Source of the DNA: Gallionellaceae bacterium
GTDB taxonomy: Bacteria; Pseudomonadota; Gammaproteobacteria; Burkholderiales; Gallionellaceae
Length of the DNA: 64,000 bases
Assembly: GCA_030834965.1 (NCBI GenBank)
Contig: JAUQWW010000025.1
Location: forward strand, 1 to 64,000
Direction of reading: 5' to 3'
Positions 19,336 to 30,517 of the stretch are shown piece after piece. Positions within the stretch are counted from its first letter, which is position 1. Every line of letters starts with the position of its first letter. The notes under the pieces are model-generated. The model was not told where the DNA came from. It did not search any database and saw only the letters and a list, made by a program, of their open reading frames with translations. A program made the translations under genes and the position numbers.

Positions 19336-21429
19336 ATGAATTCAGCCGAGCATCGAGAAAATATTATCGAAATGTCCGCGCTAGATACCCTGTGCATCAA
19401 CACCATCCGCTTCCTTGCGGTGGACGCCGTGCAGAAGGCGAACAGCGGGCATCCGGGCATGCCGCTTGGTGCCGCACCCATGGCCTATGTGCTGTGGACG
19501 CGCCTGCTCAAGCACAATCCGCGCAATCCGGACTGGTTCGACCGCGACCGCTTCGTGCTCTCAGCCGGGCATGCTTCGATGCTGCTCTACAGCCTGCTAC
19601 ACCTGACCGGCTACGATCTCTCGCTTGATGACATCAAGCAGTTTCGCCAGTGGGGCAGCAAGACACCGGGGCATCCAGAACGCGGGCATACACCAGGCGT
19701 AGAAGTTACCACTGGCCCGCTCGGGCAGGGCTTCGCCAATGCGGTGGGCATGGCGATTGCCGAAGCGCAGCTGGCGGCGCGTTACAACCGCCCCGGTTTC
19801 GAGGTAATCGACCATACCACCTATGCGCTCGTCAGCGACGGCGACCTGATGGAAGGCGTTGCCTCGGAGGCAGCCTCGCTGGCCGGGCACCTGCAACTCG
19901 GCAAGCTGATCTGCCTGTACGACGACAACTTCGTTACGCTGTCCGCTGGCACCGACATCACTTTCTCGGAAGATCGCGCCGGCCGCTTCGCAGCCTATGG
20001 CTGGCATACAATATCGGTCGCGGACGGCAACGACCTCGCCGCAATCGACGCTGCGCTGCGGGCCGCGCGCGCGGAGACGGCGCGGCCCTCGCTGATTCTG
20101 GTGCGCACCCACATCGGCTACGGCTCGCCGCACAAGCATGACAGCTTCGAGGCGCACGGCTCGCCGCTCGGCGAGGAAGAGGTGCGCCTGACCAAGCAGG
20201 CCCTCAGCTGGCCGGTTGATCCGCCATTCCTGATTCCGGAACCGGCGCTGGCACATTTCCGCGAGGCGCTGGCACGCGGCGCGCGCGACGAAGCGGCGTG
20301 GAACGAGCGTATGGCGGCCTACGCACAGGCCTTCCCCGAACTGGCCGAGGAATTGCCGCAAAGCCTGCGCGGTGAGCTGCCGCCCGGCTGGGATGCGGAC
20401 ATCCCGGTCTTTCCCGCGGACGCCAAGGGCATCGCCACGCGCGCCGCTTCCGGCAAGGTAGTGAATGCAATCGCCCCGCGCTTGCCGATGCTGACCGGTG
20501 GCTCGGCGGACCTGGATCCGTCCACATATACCGCGCTTGCCGGGCTCGGCGATTTCAATTCGCCAAACGGGGACGGTGACGACACACAGGGCTCGGATTC
20601 AGCCGGCTGGAGCCATGCCGGCCGCAACCTGCACTTTGGCGTGCGTGAGCATGCGATGGGCGCCATCGTCAACGGTCTGGCGGCGCACGGTGCAACCCTC
20701 CCCTTCGGCTCGACCTTTCTGATCTTCTCCGATTACATGCGCCCGCCGATCCGCCTGGCCGCATTGATGGGACTGCGCGTCGTGCATGTATTCACCCACG
20801 ACAGCATTGCACTCGGCGAGGACGGCCCCACCCACCAGCCGGTGGAGCAGCTGGCGGCGTTGCGCGCGATTCCGCGTGTGGTCGTGATCCGCCCCGGCGA
20901 TGCGAACGAAACCGCGGTCGCGTGGCGGGTCGCGCTGGAGACACGCGATCGCCCGGTTGTGCTGGTACTGACCCGGCAAGCCCTGCCTACACTCGATCGC
21001 AGCCGCTACGCGCCGGCAGACGGCCTGCGCCGCGGCGCATACATTCTGTCTGACGCACCCCAGGGCAAACCGCACTTGATTCTGATCGCAAGCGGATCGG
21101 AAGTCAGCCTGATCACGGCAGCGCAGCTTAAGTTGCAGGAACAAGGCATCGCGGTGCGCCTCGTTTCCATGGCGAGCTGGGAATTGTTCGAGGCCCAATC
21201 TCAGGAGTATCGCGATTCGGTGTTGCCGCCATCCGTCACGGCGCGACTCGCGGTTGAGGCAGGAAGGCCGCAAGGGTGGCATCGCTACGTGGGTGACCGG
21301 GGAGACGTGCTCGGCCTGAATCGCTTTGGCGCTTCGGCTCCGGGTGAGGTCGTGATGAACGAATGCGGATTCAATGTGGAGAATGTGTGCAAACGGGCAC
21401 TGGCCCTGCTCGAAAGAAAGGATGCCTGA
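19336..21429 (+). CDS. tkt: Transketolase
   Basis: Thiamine diphosphate enzyme that moves two-carbon units between sugar phosphates. The 697-residue protein has [15 protein letters not shown], the ThDP/metal motif SDGDLMEGV...LYDDN near residue 155, and the catalytic-Glu segment [16 protein letters not shown] chose the ATG at 19336 because GGAG stands six nt before it; ATG 19324 and TTG 19321 are alternatives. With zwf and tal it forms a compact pentose phosphate cluster, and it is followed by a MITE-like inverted repeat. Confidence 0.95.
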   Translation: MNSAEHRENIIEMSALDTLCINTIRFLAVDAVQKANSGHPGMPLGAAPMAYVLWTRLLKHNPRNPDWFDRDRFVLSAGHASMLLYSLLHLTGYDLSLDDIKQFRQWGSKTPGHPERGHTPGVEVTTGPLGQGFANAVGMAIAEAQLAARYNRPGFEVIDHTTYALVSDGDLMEGVASEAASLAGHLQLGKLICLYDDNFVTLSAGTDITFSEDRAGRFAAYGWHTISVADGNDLAAIDAALRAARAETARPSLILVRTHIGYGSPHKHDSFEAHGSPLGEEEVRLTKQALSWPVDPPFLIPEPALAHFREALARGARDEAAWNERMAAYAQAFPELAEELPQSLRGELPPGWDADIPVFPADAKGIATRAASGKVVNAIAPRLPMLTGGSADLDPSTYTALAGLGDFNSPNGDGDDTQGSDSAGWSHAGRNLHFGVREHAMGAIVNGLAAHGATLPFGSTFLIFSDYMRPPIRLAALMGLRVVHVFTHDSIALGEDGPTHQPVEQLAALRAIPRVVVIRPGDANETAVAWRVALETRDRPVVLVLTRQALPTLDRSRYAPADGLRRGAYILSDAPQGKPHLILIASGSEVSLITAAQLKLQEQGIAVRLVSMASWELFEAQSQEYRDSVLPPSVTARLAVEAGRPQGWHRYVGDRGDVLGLNRFGASAPGEVVMNECGFNVENVCKRALALLERKDA

Positions 21430-21440
21430 TACGATGAACC

Positions 21441-21599
21441 TAAAAACCGCAATTCAAGCCACAGAGATCACAGAGCACACAGAGAGTGCGAGGTATTCAT
21501 GGGGTTTCCCATATATGCCCGTCGGGTGAGTCGCCGAGATTTGATAACCCATTCGTTTCTCTCTGTGATCTCTGTGTTCTCTGTGGCCAACTGAGGTTT
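21441..21599. repeat. MITE-like inverted-repeat element
   Basis: Two 29-nt arms (21458-21486 and 21559-21587) face each other as an imperfect inverted repeat, differing at only about three positions. Each is built from the units CACAGAG and ATCACAGAG. The loop is about 72 nt. Flanking AAAACC and GGTTTT extend the symmetry to about 21441-21599. This looks like a non-autonomous dispersed element or a REP-type repeat. No transposase is present in the window. Confidence 0.75.
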
Positions 21600-21604
21600 T
21601 CAGG

Positions 21605-22180
21605 ATGAATGCAATGCCAAAGAAGGCAACACGCACTGCTACACACGCATCGCCCGTGGTGTATACCGTGGGGCATTCGACGCGCTCGCTGGAGGAGTTT
21701 ATTGCCCTGCTCAAGGCACATTCGGTGGCCAGCCTCATAGACGTGCGCACCGTGCCGCGCTCCCGTCACAACCCGCAGTTCAACCGCGATGAGTTGCAGG
21801 ACGAGCTTGAGGCTGCCGGCATCGGGTATGTGCACGTCGCCGGCCTGGGGGGATTTCGCCGCACACATCCCGGCTCCGTGAATACGGGATGGCGCAATGC
21901 TTCCTTTCGCGGTTTCGCCGACTACATGCAGACCACGGAATTTGCGGAGAACCTGGCCGCTCTGATCGACCGGGCAGCGCACGAACAAATCGCACTGATG
22001 TGCGCCGAGGCCGTACCGTGGCGCTGCCACCGCTCGCTGATCGCCGATGCGCTGGTGGTGCGCGGCATTCGCGTGGAGGAGATCGTCAGTGTGACCCGAC
22101 GTCAGGTGCATACGCTGACTCCCTTTGCCAGGGTGAGCGGTACGGCAGTCACGTATCCGCTCCAGGAGACGTTGCACTGA
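21605..22180 (+). CDS. DUF488 family protein
   Basis: A 191-residue protein of the DUF488 family, whose biochemical function is not settled. Family marks are YTVGHSTRSLEEFIALL, LIDVRTVPRSRHNPQF and the C-terminal ALMCAEAVPWRCHRSLIA with its conserved Cys and His. The ATG at 21605 lies just past the inverted repeat, with CAGG before it; an ATG at 21614 is an alternative. Its place between the pentose phosphate and glycogen genes does not by itself show its job. Confidence 0.88.
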   Translation: MNAMPKKATRTATHASPVVYTVGHSTRSLEEFIALLKAHSVASLIDVRTVPRSRHNPQFNRDELQDELEAAGIGYVHVAGLGGFRRTHPGSVNTGWRNASFRGFADYMQTTEFAENLAALIDRAAHEQIALMCAEAVPWRCHRSLIADALVVRGIRVEEIVSVTRRQVHTLTPFARVSGTAVTYPLQETLH

Positions 22181-22225
22181 GCTTTTCGTCCGATCCCTGC
22201 ATTTGCCAACTTTAAAGGAGGCGCA

Positions 22226-24769
22226 ATGAGCAAACAGACGCGAGTCAGCCACCCGCTATACAACCTGCTGCCTGTGGATGTCGAGGGATACGATTCCCTG
22301 GCCGAGCTCGCCCTGGATATGCGCTGGTCGTGGAGCCACGCCACCGACCAGCTGTGGCGGCAACTGGATCCTGTGCTGTGGGAACTCACACATAATCCGT
22401 GGGTCGTGCTGCAAACAGCCTCGCGGGACCAGATCGAACGCGTGTCAGCCGATCCCGTTTTCCGCAAAAGCGTCGACGACTTTGTGCAAGCCAAGCGTCA
22501 AGCCGTAGAGGCACCCGCGTGGTTTAGGCAAACCTACCCGCAGTCGCCCCTGAACTGTGTCGCGTATTTCAGCATGGAATTCATGTTGAGCGAAGCGCTG
22601 CCCATCTACTCGGGCGGCCTTGGCAATGTGGCAGGTGACCAGCTCAAATCTGCCAGCGATCTGGGCGTTCCGGTCATCGGTGTGGGGCTGCTTTACCAGC
22701 AAGGCTATTTTCGCCAGGTGATCGAAAAGGACGGCACGCAACAGGCGCTGTTCCCGTTCAACGACCCCGGACAGTTGCCGATTACGCCATTGCGCCACCC
22801 GAACGGTGAGTGGTTGCGTCTGGAGATCGCGCTGCCCGGTTACTCGGTGTGGCTGCGCGCCTGGCAGGTCCAGGTCGGCAGGGTGAAGCTTTACTTGCTG
22901 GACAGCAATGACGCGGCGAATTACCCCGCGCACCGGGGCATTACCAGCGAGCTTTACGGAGGCGGGCCGGAGTTGCGCCTCAAACAGGAAATGCTGCTCG
23001 GAATCGGCGGATGGCGTCTGCTCGCAGCGCTCGGCATCGAGCCGGAAGTCTGCCACCTGAATGAAGGGCATGCGGCTTTCGCCGTACTGGAACGCGCCCG
23101 CAGCTTCATGGAGAAAACCGGGCAGACCTTCGAGGCTGCATTGGCTGTTACGCGAGCCGGCAACCTTTTTACCACCCATACCGCGGTGGCCGCCGGCTTT
23201 GACCTTTTCTCTCCTGCTTTGATGGAGCAATACCTCGGTGGTTATGCCGAGAAACAGCTTGGCATTACGCTCCACGATTTGATGGCACTGGGCCGCCAGA
23301 ATCCGAACGACTCATTGGAGCGTTTCAACATGGCCTATCTGGCGATACGCGGAAGCGGCGCGGTAAATGGCGTGAGCCGCCTGCACAGCCGGGTGAGCCG
23401 GCATCTCTTTGAACCTCTTTTTCCACGCTGGCCGGCGGATGAAGTGCCGGTCGGGCACGTGACAAACGGCGTGCATATGCCGACCTGGGACTCGGCGCTG
23501 GCCGACAATCTCTGGACAGAGGCCTGCGGCAAGGATCGTTGGCTGGGCACGACTGAAGCCCTGGATAAGAACATTCAACGCATCTCCGACGCCAGCCTCT
23601 GGCAATTTCGCAGCGCCACCAGCCAGTCTCTCATTCAATACGCCCGTCAGAGATTGTCGCGGGAACTGGCCGCAGCAGGCGCATCGCCCGATGCAGTTGA
23701 AGGCGCAAAGCATCTGTTTGATTCCAACAAATTGATACTGGGCTTTGCGCGCCGTTTTGCCACGTACAAGAGGCCGAATCTGCTGCTGCACGACCCGGAA
23801 CGATTGTTGCGTCTGCTGACCAACCCGCAGCGTCCGGTACAACTCATCATTGCCGGCAAGGCTCACCCGGAGGACCAGGCAGGCCAGGCTCTGATACGGC
23901 AGTGGACGCAATTCATCCGGCGCACCGACGCACGCCAGCATGTGATTTTCCTCAGCGACTACGACATGCTCCTGACCGAGCAGATGGTGCAGGGAGTGGA
24001 TGTCTGGCTCAACACCCCGCGGCGGCCATGGGAGGCATGTGGCACGAGCGGCATGAAGGTGCTCGTCAACGGCGGGATCAATCTGTCTGAACTGGACGGC
24101 TGGTGGGCGGAAGCCTACACGCCGGAAGTGGGATGGGCGTTGGGTGATGGGCAGGAACATGGCGACGATCCCGCCTGGGATGCTCGCGACGCGGAAGCGC
24201 TTTACGACCTGCTCGAGCGCGATGTGGTCCCCGAGTTTTATACGCGGGATGAACAGGGCATCCCCACCGCCTGGGTGGCGCGGATGCGGGAAAGCATGGC
24301 GCGGTTGACACCGCGCTTCTCCGCCAACCGCGCGGTGCGCGAATACACCGAGCAACATTATCTGCCGGCTGCCTCGAACTACCGTGAGCGCACTGCAGAC
24401 AAAGGTGCAATCGGCATGCGGATGGTTAAGTGGCGGCATGCGCTGGAACAAAAATGGGGCGCGCTGCGCTTCGGTGAAATGAGGATTGAGACTGACGGCG
24501 AGCAGCACGTATTTGAGGTTCAGGTCTATCTCAATGACCTCGACCCCGGAGAAGTGCGCGTCGAGCTCTATGCCAACGGGGTCAACGGCAGTGCTCCAGA
24601 ACTGCAGGAGATGCAGCGCGTGCGGCAACTGGTGGGCACAAACGGCTATGCCTATCGTGCGCAGGTGCGTGCAAATCGCCCGGCGGCGGAATATACCGCG
24701 CGGCTCATGCCTTACTACGATGGTGTGTCGGTTCCTCTGGAAGATGCGCACATTCTGTGGCAGCGTTGA
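22226..24769 (+). CDS. glgP: Alpha-glucan (glycogen) phosphorylase
   Basis: Releases glucose-1-phosphate from glycogen using phosphate and pyridoxal phosphate. The 847-residue protein is the type with an extra N-terminal domain (SLAELALDMRWSWSHATDQL, DUF3417-like). It contains YFSMEFMLSEALPIYSGGLG, HLNEGHAAFAVLER and the PLP-Lys segment EACGTSGMKVLVNGGINLS. A strong site AAAGGAGG precedes the ATG. It lies 34 nt before glgX, so phosphorolysis and debranching are encoded together. Confidence 0.95.
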   Translation: MSKQTRVSHPLYNLLPVDVEGYDSLAELALDMRWSWSHATDQLWRQLDPVLWELTHNPWVVLQTASRDQIERVSADPVFRKSVDDFVQAKRQAVEAPAWFRQTYPQSPLNCVAYFSMEFMLSEALPIYSGGLGNVAGDQLKSASDLGVPVIGVGLLYQQGYFRQVIEKDGTQQALFPFNDPGQLPITPLRHPNGEWLRLEIALPGYSVWLRAWQVQVGRVKLYLLDSNDAANYPAHRGITSELYGGGPELRLKQEMLLGIGGWRLLAALGIEPEVCHLNEGHAAFAVLERARSFMEKTGQTFEAALAVTRAGNLFTTHTAVAAGFDLFSPALMEQYLGGYAEKQLGITLHDLMALGRQNPNDSLERFNMAYLAIRGSGAVNGVSRLHSRVSRHLFEPLFPRWPADEVPVGHVTNGVHMPTWDSALADNLWTEACGKDRWLGTTEALDKNIQRISDASLWQFRSATSQSLIQYARQRLSRELAAAGASPDAVEGAKHLFDSNKLILGFARRFATYKRPNLLLHDPERLLRLLTNPQRPVQLIIAGKAHPEDQAGQALIRQWTQFIRRTDARQHVIFLSDYDMLLTEQMVQGVDVWLNTPRRPWEACGTSGMKVLVNGGINLSELDGWWAEAYTPEVGWALGDGQEHGDDPAWDARDAEALYDLLERDVVPEFYTRDEQGIPTAWVARMRESMARLTPRFSANRAVREYTEQHYLPAASNYRERTADKGAIGMRMVKWRHALEQKWGALRFGEMRIETDGEQHVFEVQVYLNDLDPGEVRVELYANGVNGSAPELQEMQRVRQLVGTNGYAYRAQVRANRPAAEYTARLMPYYDGVSVPLEDAHILWQR

Positions 24770-24803
24770 TTTGCGCGACAGGCAAACAAGTGGAAAAGAG
24801 ATA

Positions 24804-26957
24804 ATGAATACACTCGAACGCCCGCTCCATGATTACGCAGCAGCTGTCTGCGAACACACTGCCGTTCGGAGAGGCGTTCCTTTGCCCCTGGGAACTCATG
24901 AATCTGCAGGCGGAGTTAACTTTGCCCTGGTTAGCCATTATGCCACCCGCGTTCGCCTGGAGTTGTTTGATCAATCGCAGGATGCGGCGCCAGCCAGGGT
25001 TATTGATCTCGATCCCGCATACAACCGGACGGGTGACGTGTGGCACGTATGGGTTGAAGGGATTCGTCACGGTCAGCTCTATGCCTACCGTGTGGATGGC
25101 CCGTACCAACCCAGTGAAGGACATCGTTTCAATTTCAACAAGCTGCTCCTGGACCCATTTGCGACAGCGATCGCGCCGCTGCCTGATTGGGATTTTGCCC
25201 CGGCTCTGGGATATGACCTGTCTGCCCCCGAGCGAGACCTGGTCTGTTCGAAAGTCGATGATGCCGGAGCCATGCCGAAATGCGTGATCACTCATGAGCA
25301 CTTCCACTGGCATGACGACCAGCCGCTCAGACATCTCTGGTCGAAGACCGTGATTTATGAAACACATGTTCGCGGTTTCACCGTTCATCCCAGCTCCGGC
25401 GTGGAGCATCCCGGCACATATCGCGGCCTGATGGAAAAAATTCCCTATTTGAAAGAGCTGGGAGTGACGGCTGTGGAATTGATGCCCGTGCACGAATTCA
25501 ACGAACACCAAGTACCGGGCACCAATCCGCAAACGGGCAAGCCACTCAGGAATTACTGGGGCTACGATCCCGTGACCTTCTTTGCGCCAAAAGCCTCCTA
25601 TAGCAGTGCGGGAGGCGTGGGTCAGCAGACGCTGGAGTTCAAGGAAATGGTTCGGGCGCTCCATCAGGCCGGGATCGAGGTAATCCTGGATGTCGTGTTC
25701 AATCACACGGCCGAGGGCAACGAGCTTGGCCCAACATTGTGTTTCCGCGGGATTGATAACGCGATTTTCTACATGCTGGATTCAGACAAACGCCACTATA
25801 AAAACTATGCGGGCACCGGCAATACCATCAACGCCAACCATCCCGTGGTGCGCGACCACATCCTGAGCGCATTGCGCTACTGGGTGCTGGAGATGCATGT
25901 GGACGGCTTCCGGTTTGATCTTGCGGCGATTCTCGGGCGGGATAGCGCCGGCAACTTGCTGTCCAATCCGCCGCTGATCGAACGGATCGCCGATGATCCA
26001 ATCCTGAGTGGAACCAAACTTATCGCCGAAGCGTGGGATGCTGCCGGAGCCTATGAGGTAGGCAGTTTTTTCCAGCGGGGCTGGGCGGAATGGAACGGCC
26101 GCTATCGTGACGATGTCCGCCGTTTCTGGCGCGGCGACGACGGGATGCTCGGTTCATTTGCCAGCCGCATCTGCGGCAGCGCCGACATTTATGCCAAGAC
26201 CAATAAATGTCCCGAGTGCAACATCAATTTTGTCACCTGTCACGATGGCTTCACCTTGAATGATCTGGTGAGTTATCGCAACAAGCACAATGAAGCCAAC
26301 GGAGAAAGCAGTCGCGATGGAATAAATGACAATCTCAGCGAGAATTACGGCGTCGAAGGCGAGACGGAAAATGCCGAGATCGAGTCCATCCGGAAACGCC
26401 AGATCAAGAATTTTCTGCTGACCCAGCTCATTTCGCGCGGCGTGCCGATGTTGCTTGGGGGCGATGAATTTCGCCGCACGCAAGGCGGCAACAACAACGC
26501 TTACTGCCAGGACAATGAAACAAGCTGGATAGACTGGCGCTACCTGGAACAGCATCAGGAAATTCACCGGTTCACCCGTCAGATGATTGCCTTTCGCAGG
26601 GAGCATCCGGTTCTGAGCAAGGAACAATTCTACACAGACGCTGAAATCAGCTGGTTCAATCCACAACTGGGATTGCCCATGTGGGCAGACCCGAAAGAAA
26701 GACAGTTTGCCTGTCTGATCCGCGAAGACGAGCACAACGCACTTTATCTGATGTTCAATGCCAGTTCCGAGTCGGTCGACTTCAGCGTGCCACCCGCGCC
26801 GGATGGCGCTCATTGGCGCATCGCAGTGGACACATGCAAGGCAGCGCCGCAAGACTCGTTCGCCGCAGGCGAGGAGCCGCTGCTGGACCATGCGCAGACT
26901 TACTCGGCAGGCCCGCGCTCCAGCATCATCTTTGTCACCCGGCGCACGCGAACGTAA
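24804..26957 (+). CDS. glgX: Glycogen debranching enzyme (isoamylase type)
   Basis: Hydrolyses alpha-1,6 branches left after phosphorylase action. The 717-residue protein has an N-terminal carbohydrate-binding domain (PLPLGTHESAGGVNFALVSH). The GH13 motifs follow: DVVFNHT (region I), GFRFDLAA with the nucleophile Asp (II), LIAEAWD with the acid Glu (III) and VTCHDGFTL (IV). All catalytic residues are present. The ATG at 24804 is the first start after glgP. The stop is only 11 nt from the cyoA start. Confidence 0.95.
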   Translation: MNTLERPLHDYAAAVCEHTAVRRGVPLPLGTHESAGGVNFALVSHYATRVRLELFDQSQDAAPARVIDLDPAYNRTGDVWHVWVEGIRHGQLYAYRVDGPYQPSEGHRFNFNKLLLDPFATAIAPLPDWDFAPALGYDLSAPERDLVCSKVDDAGAMPKCVITHEHFHWHDDQPLRHLWSKTVIYETHVRGFTVHPSSGVEHPGTYRGLMEKIPYLKELGVTAVELMPVHEFNEHQVPGTNPQTGKPLRNYWGYDPVTFFAPKASYSSAGGVGQQTLEFKEMVRALHQAGIEVILDVVFNHTAEGNELGPTLCFRGIDNAIFYMLDSDKRHYKNYAGTGNTINANHPVVRDHILSALRYWVLEMHVDGFRFDLAAILGRDSAGNLLSNPPLIERIADDPILSGTKLIAEAWDAAGAYEVGSFFQRGWAEWNGRYRDDVRRFWRGDDGMLGSFASRICGSADIYAKTNKCPECNINFVTCHDGFTLNDLVSYRNKHNEANGESSRDGINDNLSENYGVEGETENAEIESIRKRQIKNFLLTQLISRGVPMLLGGDEFRRTQGGNNNAYCQDNETSWIDWRYLEQHQEIHRFTRQMIAFRREHPVLSKEQFYTDAEISWFNPQLGLPMWADPKERQFACLIREDEHNALYLMFNASSESVDFSVPPAPDGAHWRIAVDTCKAAPQDSFAAGEEPLLDHAQTYSAGPRSSIIFVTRRTRT

Positions 26958-26968
26958 GGTGGGTGAAG

Positions 26969-27871
26969 ATGAAAGGAAGTGTCCCTTTCGGTTTTGCAGG
27001 ATTATCTGCGCTCTGCGCACTGGCCGTCCTCGCTGGCTGCAGCGACATTCCGCTGCTGGAACCCAAGGGTCCCATCGGCGCTGCCGAACTCTCCATCATC
27101 AGTGTAGCAACCGTGCTCATGCTGATCGTCGTCATTCCCGTTACTGTCATGGCTCTTTGGTTTGCTCTCAGATACAAAGCATCTGACCCCAAAGGGGACT
27201 ATGCTCCGAAATGGAGCCATTCGCGCAAGATCGACTTGATCGTGTGGCTGGTTCCCTCTGTTATTGTCACCGCTCTCGGAATACTGAGTTGGAAGGAGAC
27301 CCACAGACTGGACCCCTTCAAGCCCATCGATTCCGCTGCCAGGCAAATCAACATCGAAGTTGTGTCTCTTGACTGGAAGTGGCTTTTTATCTATCCGGAC
27401 CTGAATATCGCCACAGTTAATCAACTCGTGTTTCCCGCCAATGTCCCCGTGAGCTTCAGAATCACCTCGGACTCGGTCATGACATCTTTTTTCATTCCAC
27501 AACTCGGCAGTCAGATTTACGCAATGTCAGGCATGCAAAGCCGTTTGCATCTCCTTGCCGATAAGCCCGGAATTTATTTCGGGCAAAACCAGCAATTCAG
27601 CGGCCGCGGTTACTCGGATATGAATTTCAATGTAAGTGTCACTTCCCCGAAACAATTCGATGCGTGGGTACAGAAGGCCAGACAATCGCCGGATAAACTT
27701 GACCGCACCCGCTTCAATGAGCTCAGCAAACCGAGCATCGGTTTTCCTGTGACTTCATTCTCCTGGGTCGAAGACGACCTCTTCGACGACATCATGAATA
27801 AGTACCGCTCTCCCATGGGGGAGGAGCAGATTTCTTTCCGGCCAAAAACCAGCGCTGCAGGAAAACATTAA
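26969..27871 (+). CDS. cyoA: Cytochrome bo3 ubiquinol oxidase subunit II
   Basis: Subunit II of a heme-copper quinol oxidase in the cytoplasmic membrane. The 300-residue lipoprotein has the lipobox VLAGC near residue 24, two TM helices (about 40-65 and 80-105) and a periplasmic cupredoxin domain ([15 protein letters not shown]). The Cys-rich CuA site of cytochrome c oxidases is not seen, which supports quinol as electron donor. It begins the cyoABCD operon and directly follows glgX. It may therefore share that transcript. Confidence 0.94.
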   Translation: MKGSVPFGFAGLSALCALAVLAGCSDIPLLEPKGPIGAAELSIISVATVLMLIVVIPVTVMALWFALRYKASDPKGDYAPKWSHSRKIDLIVWLVPSVIVTALGILSWKETHRLDPFKPIDSAARQINIEVVSLDWKWLFIYPDLNIATVNQLVFPANVPVSFRITSDSVMTSFFIPQLGSQIYAMSGMQSRLHLLADKPGIYFGQNQQFSGRGYSDMNFNVSVTSPKQFDAWVQKARQSPDKLDRTRFNELSKPSIGFPVTSFSWVEDDLFDDIMNKYRSPMGEEQISFRPKTSAAGKH

Positions 27872-27872
27872 A

Positions 27873-29864
27873 ATGTTCGGCAAACTAAGCCTTTCAGCAA
27901 TACCTTTCGGCAACACGATCGCCATGAGTGCCGTGAGCGGTGCGCTTGTGCTGGCCTTGGTGATCCTGGCCATGATCACGTACTACGGAAGGTGGACTTA
28001 CCTTTGGAAGGAGTGGCTGACCAGCGTTGACCACAAAAGGATCGGCGTCATGTATATCATCCTGGCTCTGGTCATGCTGCTGCGCGGTTTCTCTGATGCC
28101 ATCCTGATGCGCTTGCAGCAAGCCATGGCTGCCGGCACATCGCATGGCTTTCTCCATTCCGGACATTTCGACCAGATCTTCAGCGCCCACGGCTCGATCA
28201 TGATGATATTCATGGCCATGCCGTTCCTGGTCGGATTGATGAATATCGCCGTGCCGCAGCAAATTGGCGCGCGTGATGTCGCGTTTCCCTTTATGAACGC
28301 GCTCAGCTTCTGGCTTACCGCAGCGGCAGCCTTGTTGGTCATGGTATCTCTCGGCGTGGGCGAGTTTTCCCAGGCAGGCTGGTTTGGATACGCGCCGCTG
28401 ACGGAACTGCAGTACAGCCCGGGCAGCGGGGTGGATTACTGGATATGGTCTTTCCAGATCGCGGGCATCGGCTCGCTGATGACGGGCATCAATTTTATCG
28501 TCACCATCCTGAAAATGCGCGCTCCCGGGATGAATCTCATGCGCATGCCGATCTTCGTGTGGACCACTTTGTTTACCAACGTTCTGATGATCTTTGCGTT
28601 CCCGGTCCTGACCGTCGCCCTGGCGCTGATTACGTTCGATCGCTACCTGGGCATGCATTTCTTCACCAATACGCTGGGCGGCAACCCGATGTTGTATGTC
28701 AACCTGTTCTGGATATGGGGCCATCCCGAGGTTTATATCTTGATCCTGCCGGCCTTCGGCGTGTTCTCGGAGGTCGTTGCCACCTTTTCCGGAAAGCGGT
28801 TGTTCAGCTATCGCTCGCTGGTCTACGCCACTGGGGCGATAACGGTGCTGTCCTTTTCGGTCTGGCTGCACCATTTCTTTACCATGGGCGCCGGCGCCGA
28901 TGTCAACGCCGTTTTCGGCATAGCAACCATGTTGATCGCCATCCCCACCGGCGTGAAAACTTTTAACTGGCTTTTCACCATGTACCGCGGCCGCATAAGA
29001 TTCACCACACCGATGTACTGGACCCTGGGGTTCCTCACGACTTTTGCCATCGGCGGCATGACAGGGGTCCTGGTATCTCTTCCCCCTGCGGATTTCGTGC
29101 TTCATAACAGCCTGTTCCTGGTAGCGCACTTCCATAATGTGCTTATCCCAGGTTCACTGTTCGGTTTTTTCGCAGGCTATGTCTACTGGTTCCCGAAGGT
29201 CACCGGCTTTCCGCTGAACGAGATGTGGGGCAAGCGCGCCTTCTGGTGCTGGATGATAGGCTTCTATCTGGCCATCATGCCTCTGTATGTGCTGGGTCTG
29301 ATGGGCATGCCGCGTCGCATGGAGCATTACGCCAACCTCGCTTGGCAACCCTATCTGGTCGTCGCAGCCATCGGCACCGCGGTGATCCTGCTCGGCATCA
29401 TCTTTCAGATCACCCAACTGGCCGTGAGCATCAGGCAACGCCATGACACGCGTGACCTGACCGGCGACCACTGGAACGGCCGCACCCTGGAGTGGGCGAC
29501 GTCTTCACCTCCCGCTATCTACAACTTTGCAATCATCCCCATCGTGCATGACATCGACGCCTTTGAAGACATGAAGGAGAAAGGCATCGCATACACGCGG
29601 CCGGAGCGGTATCACGATATCCTGATCCCCAGGAACACCAGCAAGGGCTTCATCAGCGGCGCATTGGCCTTCGTATTCGGATTCAGCATGGTCTGGTACA
29701 TATGGTGGCTGGCCATCCTCAGCGCCATCGGCATCCTGTTCACGGTGATCGCACGCTCGATGGATGACGATGTGGAATACATCATCCCGGCCGCCGAAGT
29801 CGAACGGATCGAGGATGAGCGTCATCGCAAGTTCCCATCCATTGCAAGCGATTCCCCCGCATAG
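27873..29864 (+). CDS. cyoB: Cytochrome bo3 ubiquinol oxidase subunit I
   Basis: Catalytic, proton-pumping subunit that reduces oxygen to water. The 663-residue protein has about 14-15 TM segments. It contains the heme/CuB signature [15 protein letters not shown] (CuB His and cross-linked Tyr), [10 protein letters not shown] and [12 protein letters not shown], and begins its core with [16 protein letters not shown]. The length equals that of E. coli CyoB (663). The ATG lies one nt after the cyoA stop, so the two are translationally coupled. Confidence 0.97.
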   Translation: MFGKLSLSAIPFGNTIAMSAVSGALVLALVILAMITYYGRWTYLWKEWLTSVDHKRIGVMYIILALVMLLRGFSDAILMRLQQAMAAGTSHGFLHSGHFDQIFSAHGSIMMIFMAMPFLVGLMNIAVPQQIGARDVAFPFMNALSFWLTAAAALLVMVSLGVGEFSQAGWFGYAPLTELQYSPGSGVDYWIWSFQIAGIGSLMTGINFIVTILKMRAPGMNLMRMPIFVWTTLFTNVLMIFAFPVLTVALALITFDRYLGMHFFTNTLGGNPMLYVNLFWIWGHPEVYILILPAFGVFSEVVATFSGKRLFSYRSLVYATGAITVLSFSVWLHHFFTMGAGADVNAVFGIATMLIAIPTGVKTFNWLFTMYRGRIRFTTPMYWTLGFLTTFAIGGMTGVLVSLPPADFVLHNSLFLVAHFHNVLIPGSLFGFFAGYVYWFPKVTGFPLNEMWGKRAFWCWMIGFYLAIMPLYVLGLMGMPRRMEHYANLAWQPYLVVAAIGTAVILLGIIFQITQLAVSIRQRHDTRDLTGDHWNGRTLEWATSSPPAIYNFAIIPIVHDIDAFEDMKEKGIAYTRPERYHDILIPRNTSKGFISGALAFVFGFSMVWYIWWLAILSAIGILFTVIARSMDDDVEYIIPAAEVERIEDERHRKFPSIASDSPA

Positions 29865-29902
29865 AGACAGGCCATGCAAATTTTTCATCGGAGGATAAGG
29901 TA

Positions 29903-30517
29903 ATGACAGGTGAAGCAGTGACCATCTCCGTCATGCGTACCGGAGAAGTGGAACATACGGATACCGCCGCCAGGAAGGCATTCGGTTTCTGGATTTACCT
30001 CATGACCGACCTCGTGCTGTTTGCAGCACTGTTCGCGACCTTTGCGGTCATGAGCCGCAGCTATGCCGGCGGCCCTGCCGGCAAGGATCTGTTTAGCCTG
30101 CCCGACGTATTCACAGAGACCATGTTCCTGCTTTCCAGCAGCGCAACCTATGGTTTGGCGATGCTGGCCACGTACAACGGCAGGAAAGGTCTGGTCCTGG
30201 CAGGGCTTGCGGTCACATTCGTACTGGGCCTCGGATTCATCTCCATGGAGGTCAGTGAATTCCATGCCATGATCCTCGACGGCAACGGCCCATGGCGCAG
30301 TGCCTTCCTTTCAGCCGTTTTTACTCTGGTAGGCACCCATGGTACTCATGTGATCTTCGGCCTGATCTGGATGCTGGTCATGATGGTGCAAATCTTCACC
30401 AAGGGGCTGACAGCACCCGTCCAGTCACGGCTATTGTGCCTGAGCATGTTCTGGCACTTTCTAGATATTGTGTGGATCGGCGTATTCACTGTTGTCTACC
30501 TGATGGGATCCATGTAA
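29903..30517 (+). CDS. cyoC: Cytochrome bo3 ubiquinol oxidase subunit III
   Basis: A 204-residue membrane subunit with five TM helices. Family marks are FGFWIYLMTDLVLFAALFAT, LLSSSATYGLAM, GTHGTHVIFGLIWML and MFWHFLDIVWIGVFT. GGAGG precedes the ATG at 29903. It lies between cyoB and cyoD. Confidence 0.96.
   Translation: MTGEAVTISVMRTGEVEHTDTAARKAFGFWIYLMTDLVLFAALFATFAVMSRSYAGGPAGKDLFSLPDVFTETMFLLSSSATYGLAMLATYNGRKGLVLAGLAVTFVLGLGFISMEVSEFHAMILDGNGPWRSAFLSAVFTLVGTHGTHVIFGLIWMLVMMVQIFTKGLTAPVQSRLLCLSMFWHFLDIVWIGVFTVVYLMGSM

Noticed and set aside
23312-24751. Antisense reading frame of 479 codons in glgP
   Set aside because: Shadow of glgP, with no recognisable domain.
27894-29135. Long antisense reading frame of 413 codons in cyoB
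   Set aside because: It is the mirror of the well-supported cyoB coding sequence; its protein is rich in His, Arg and Gln with no known motif.
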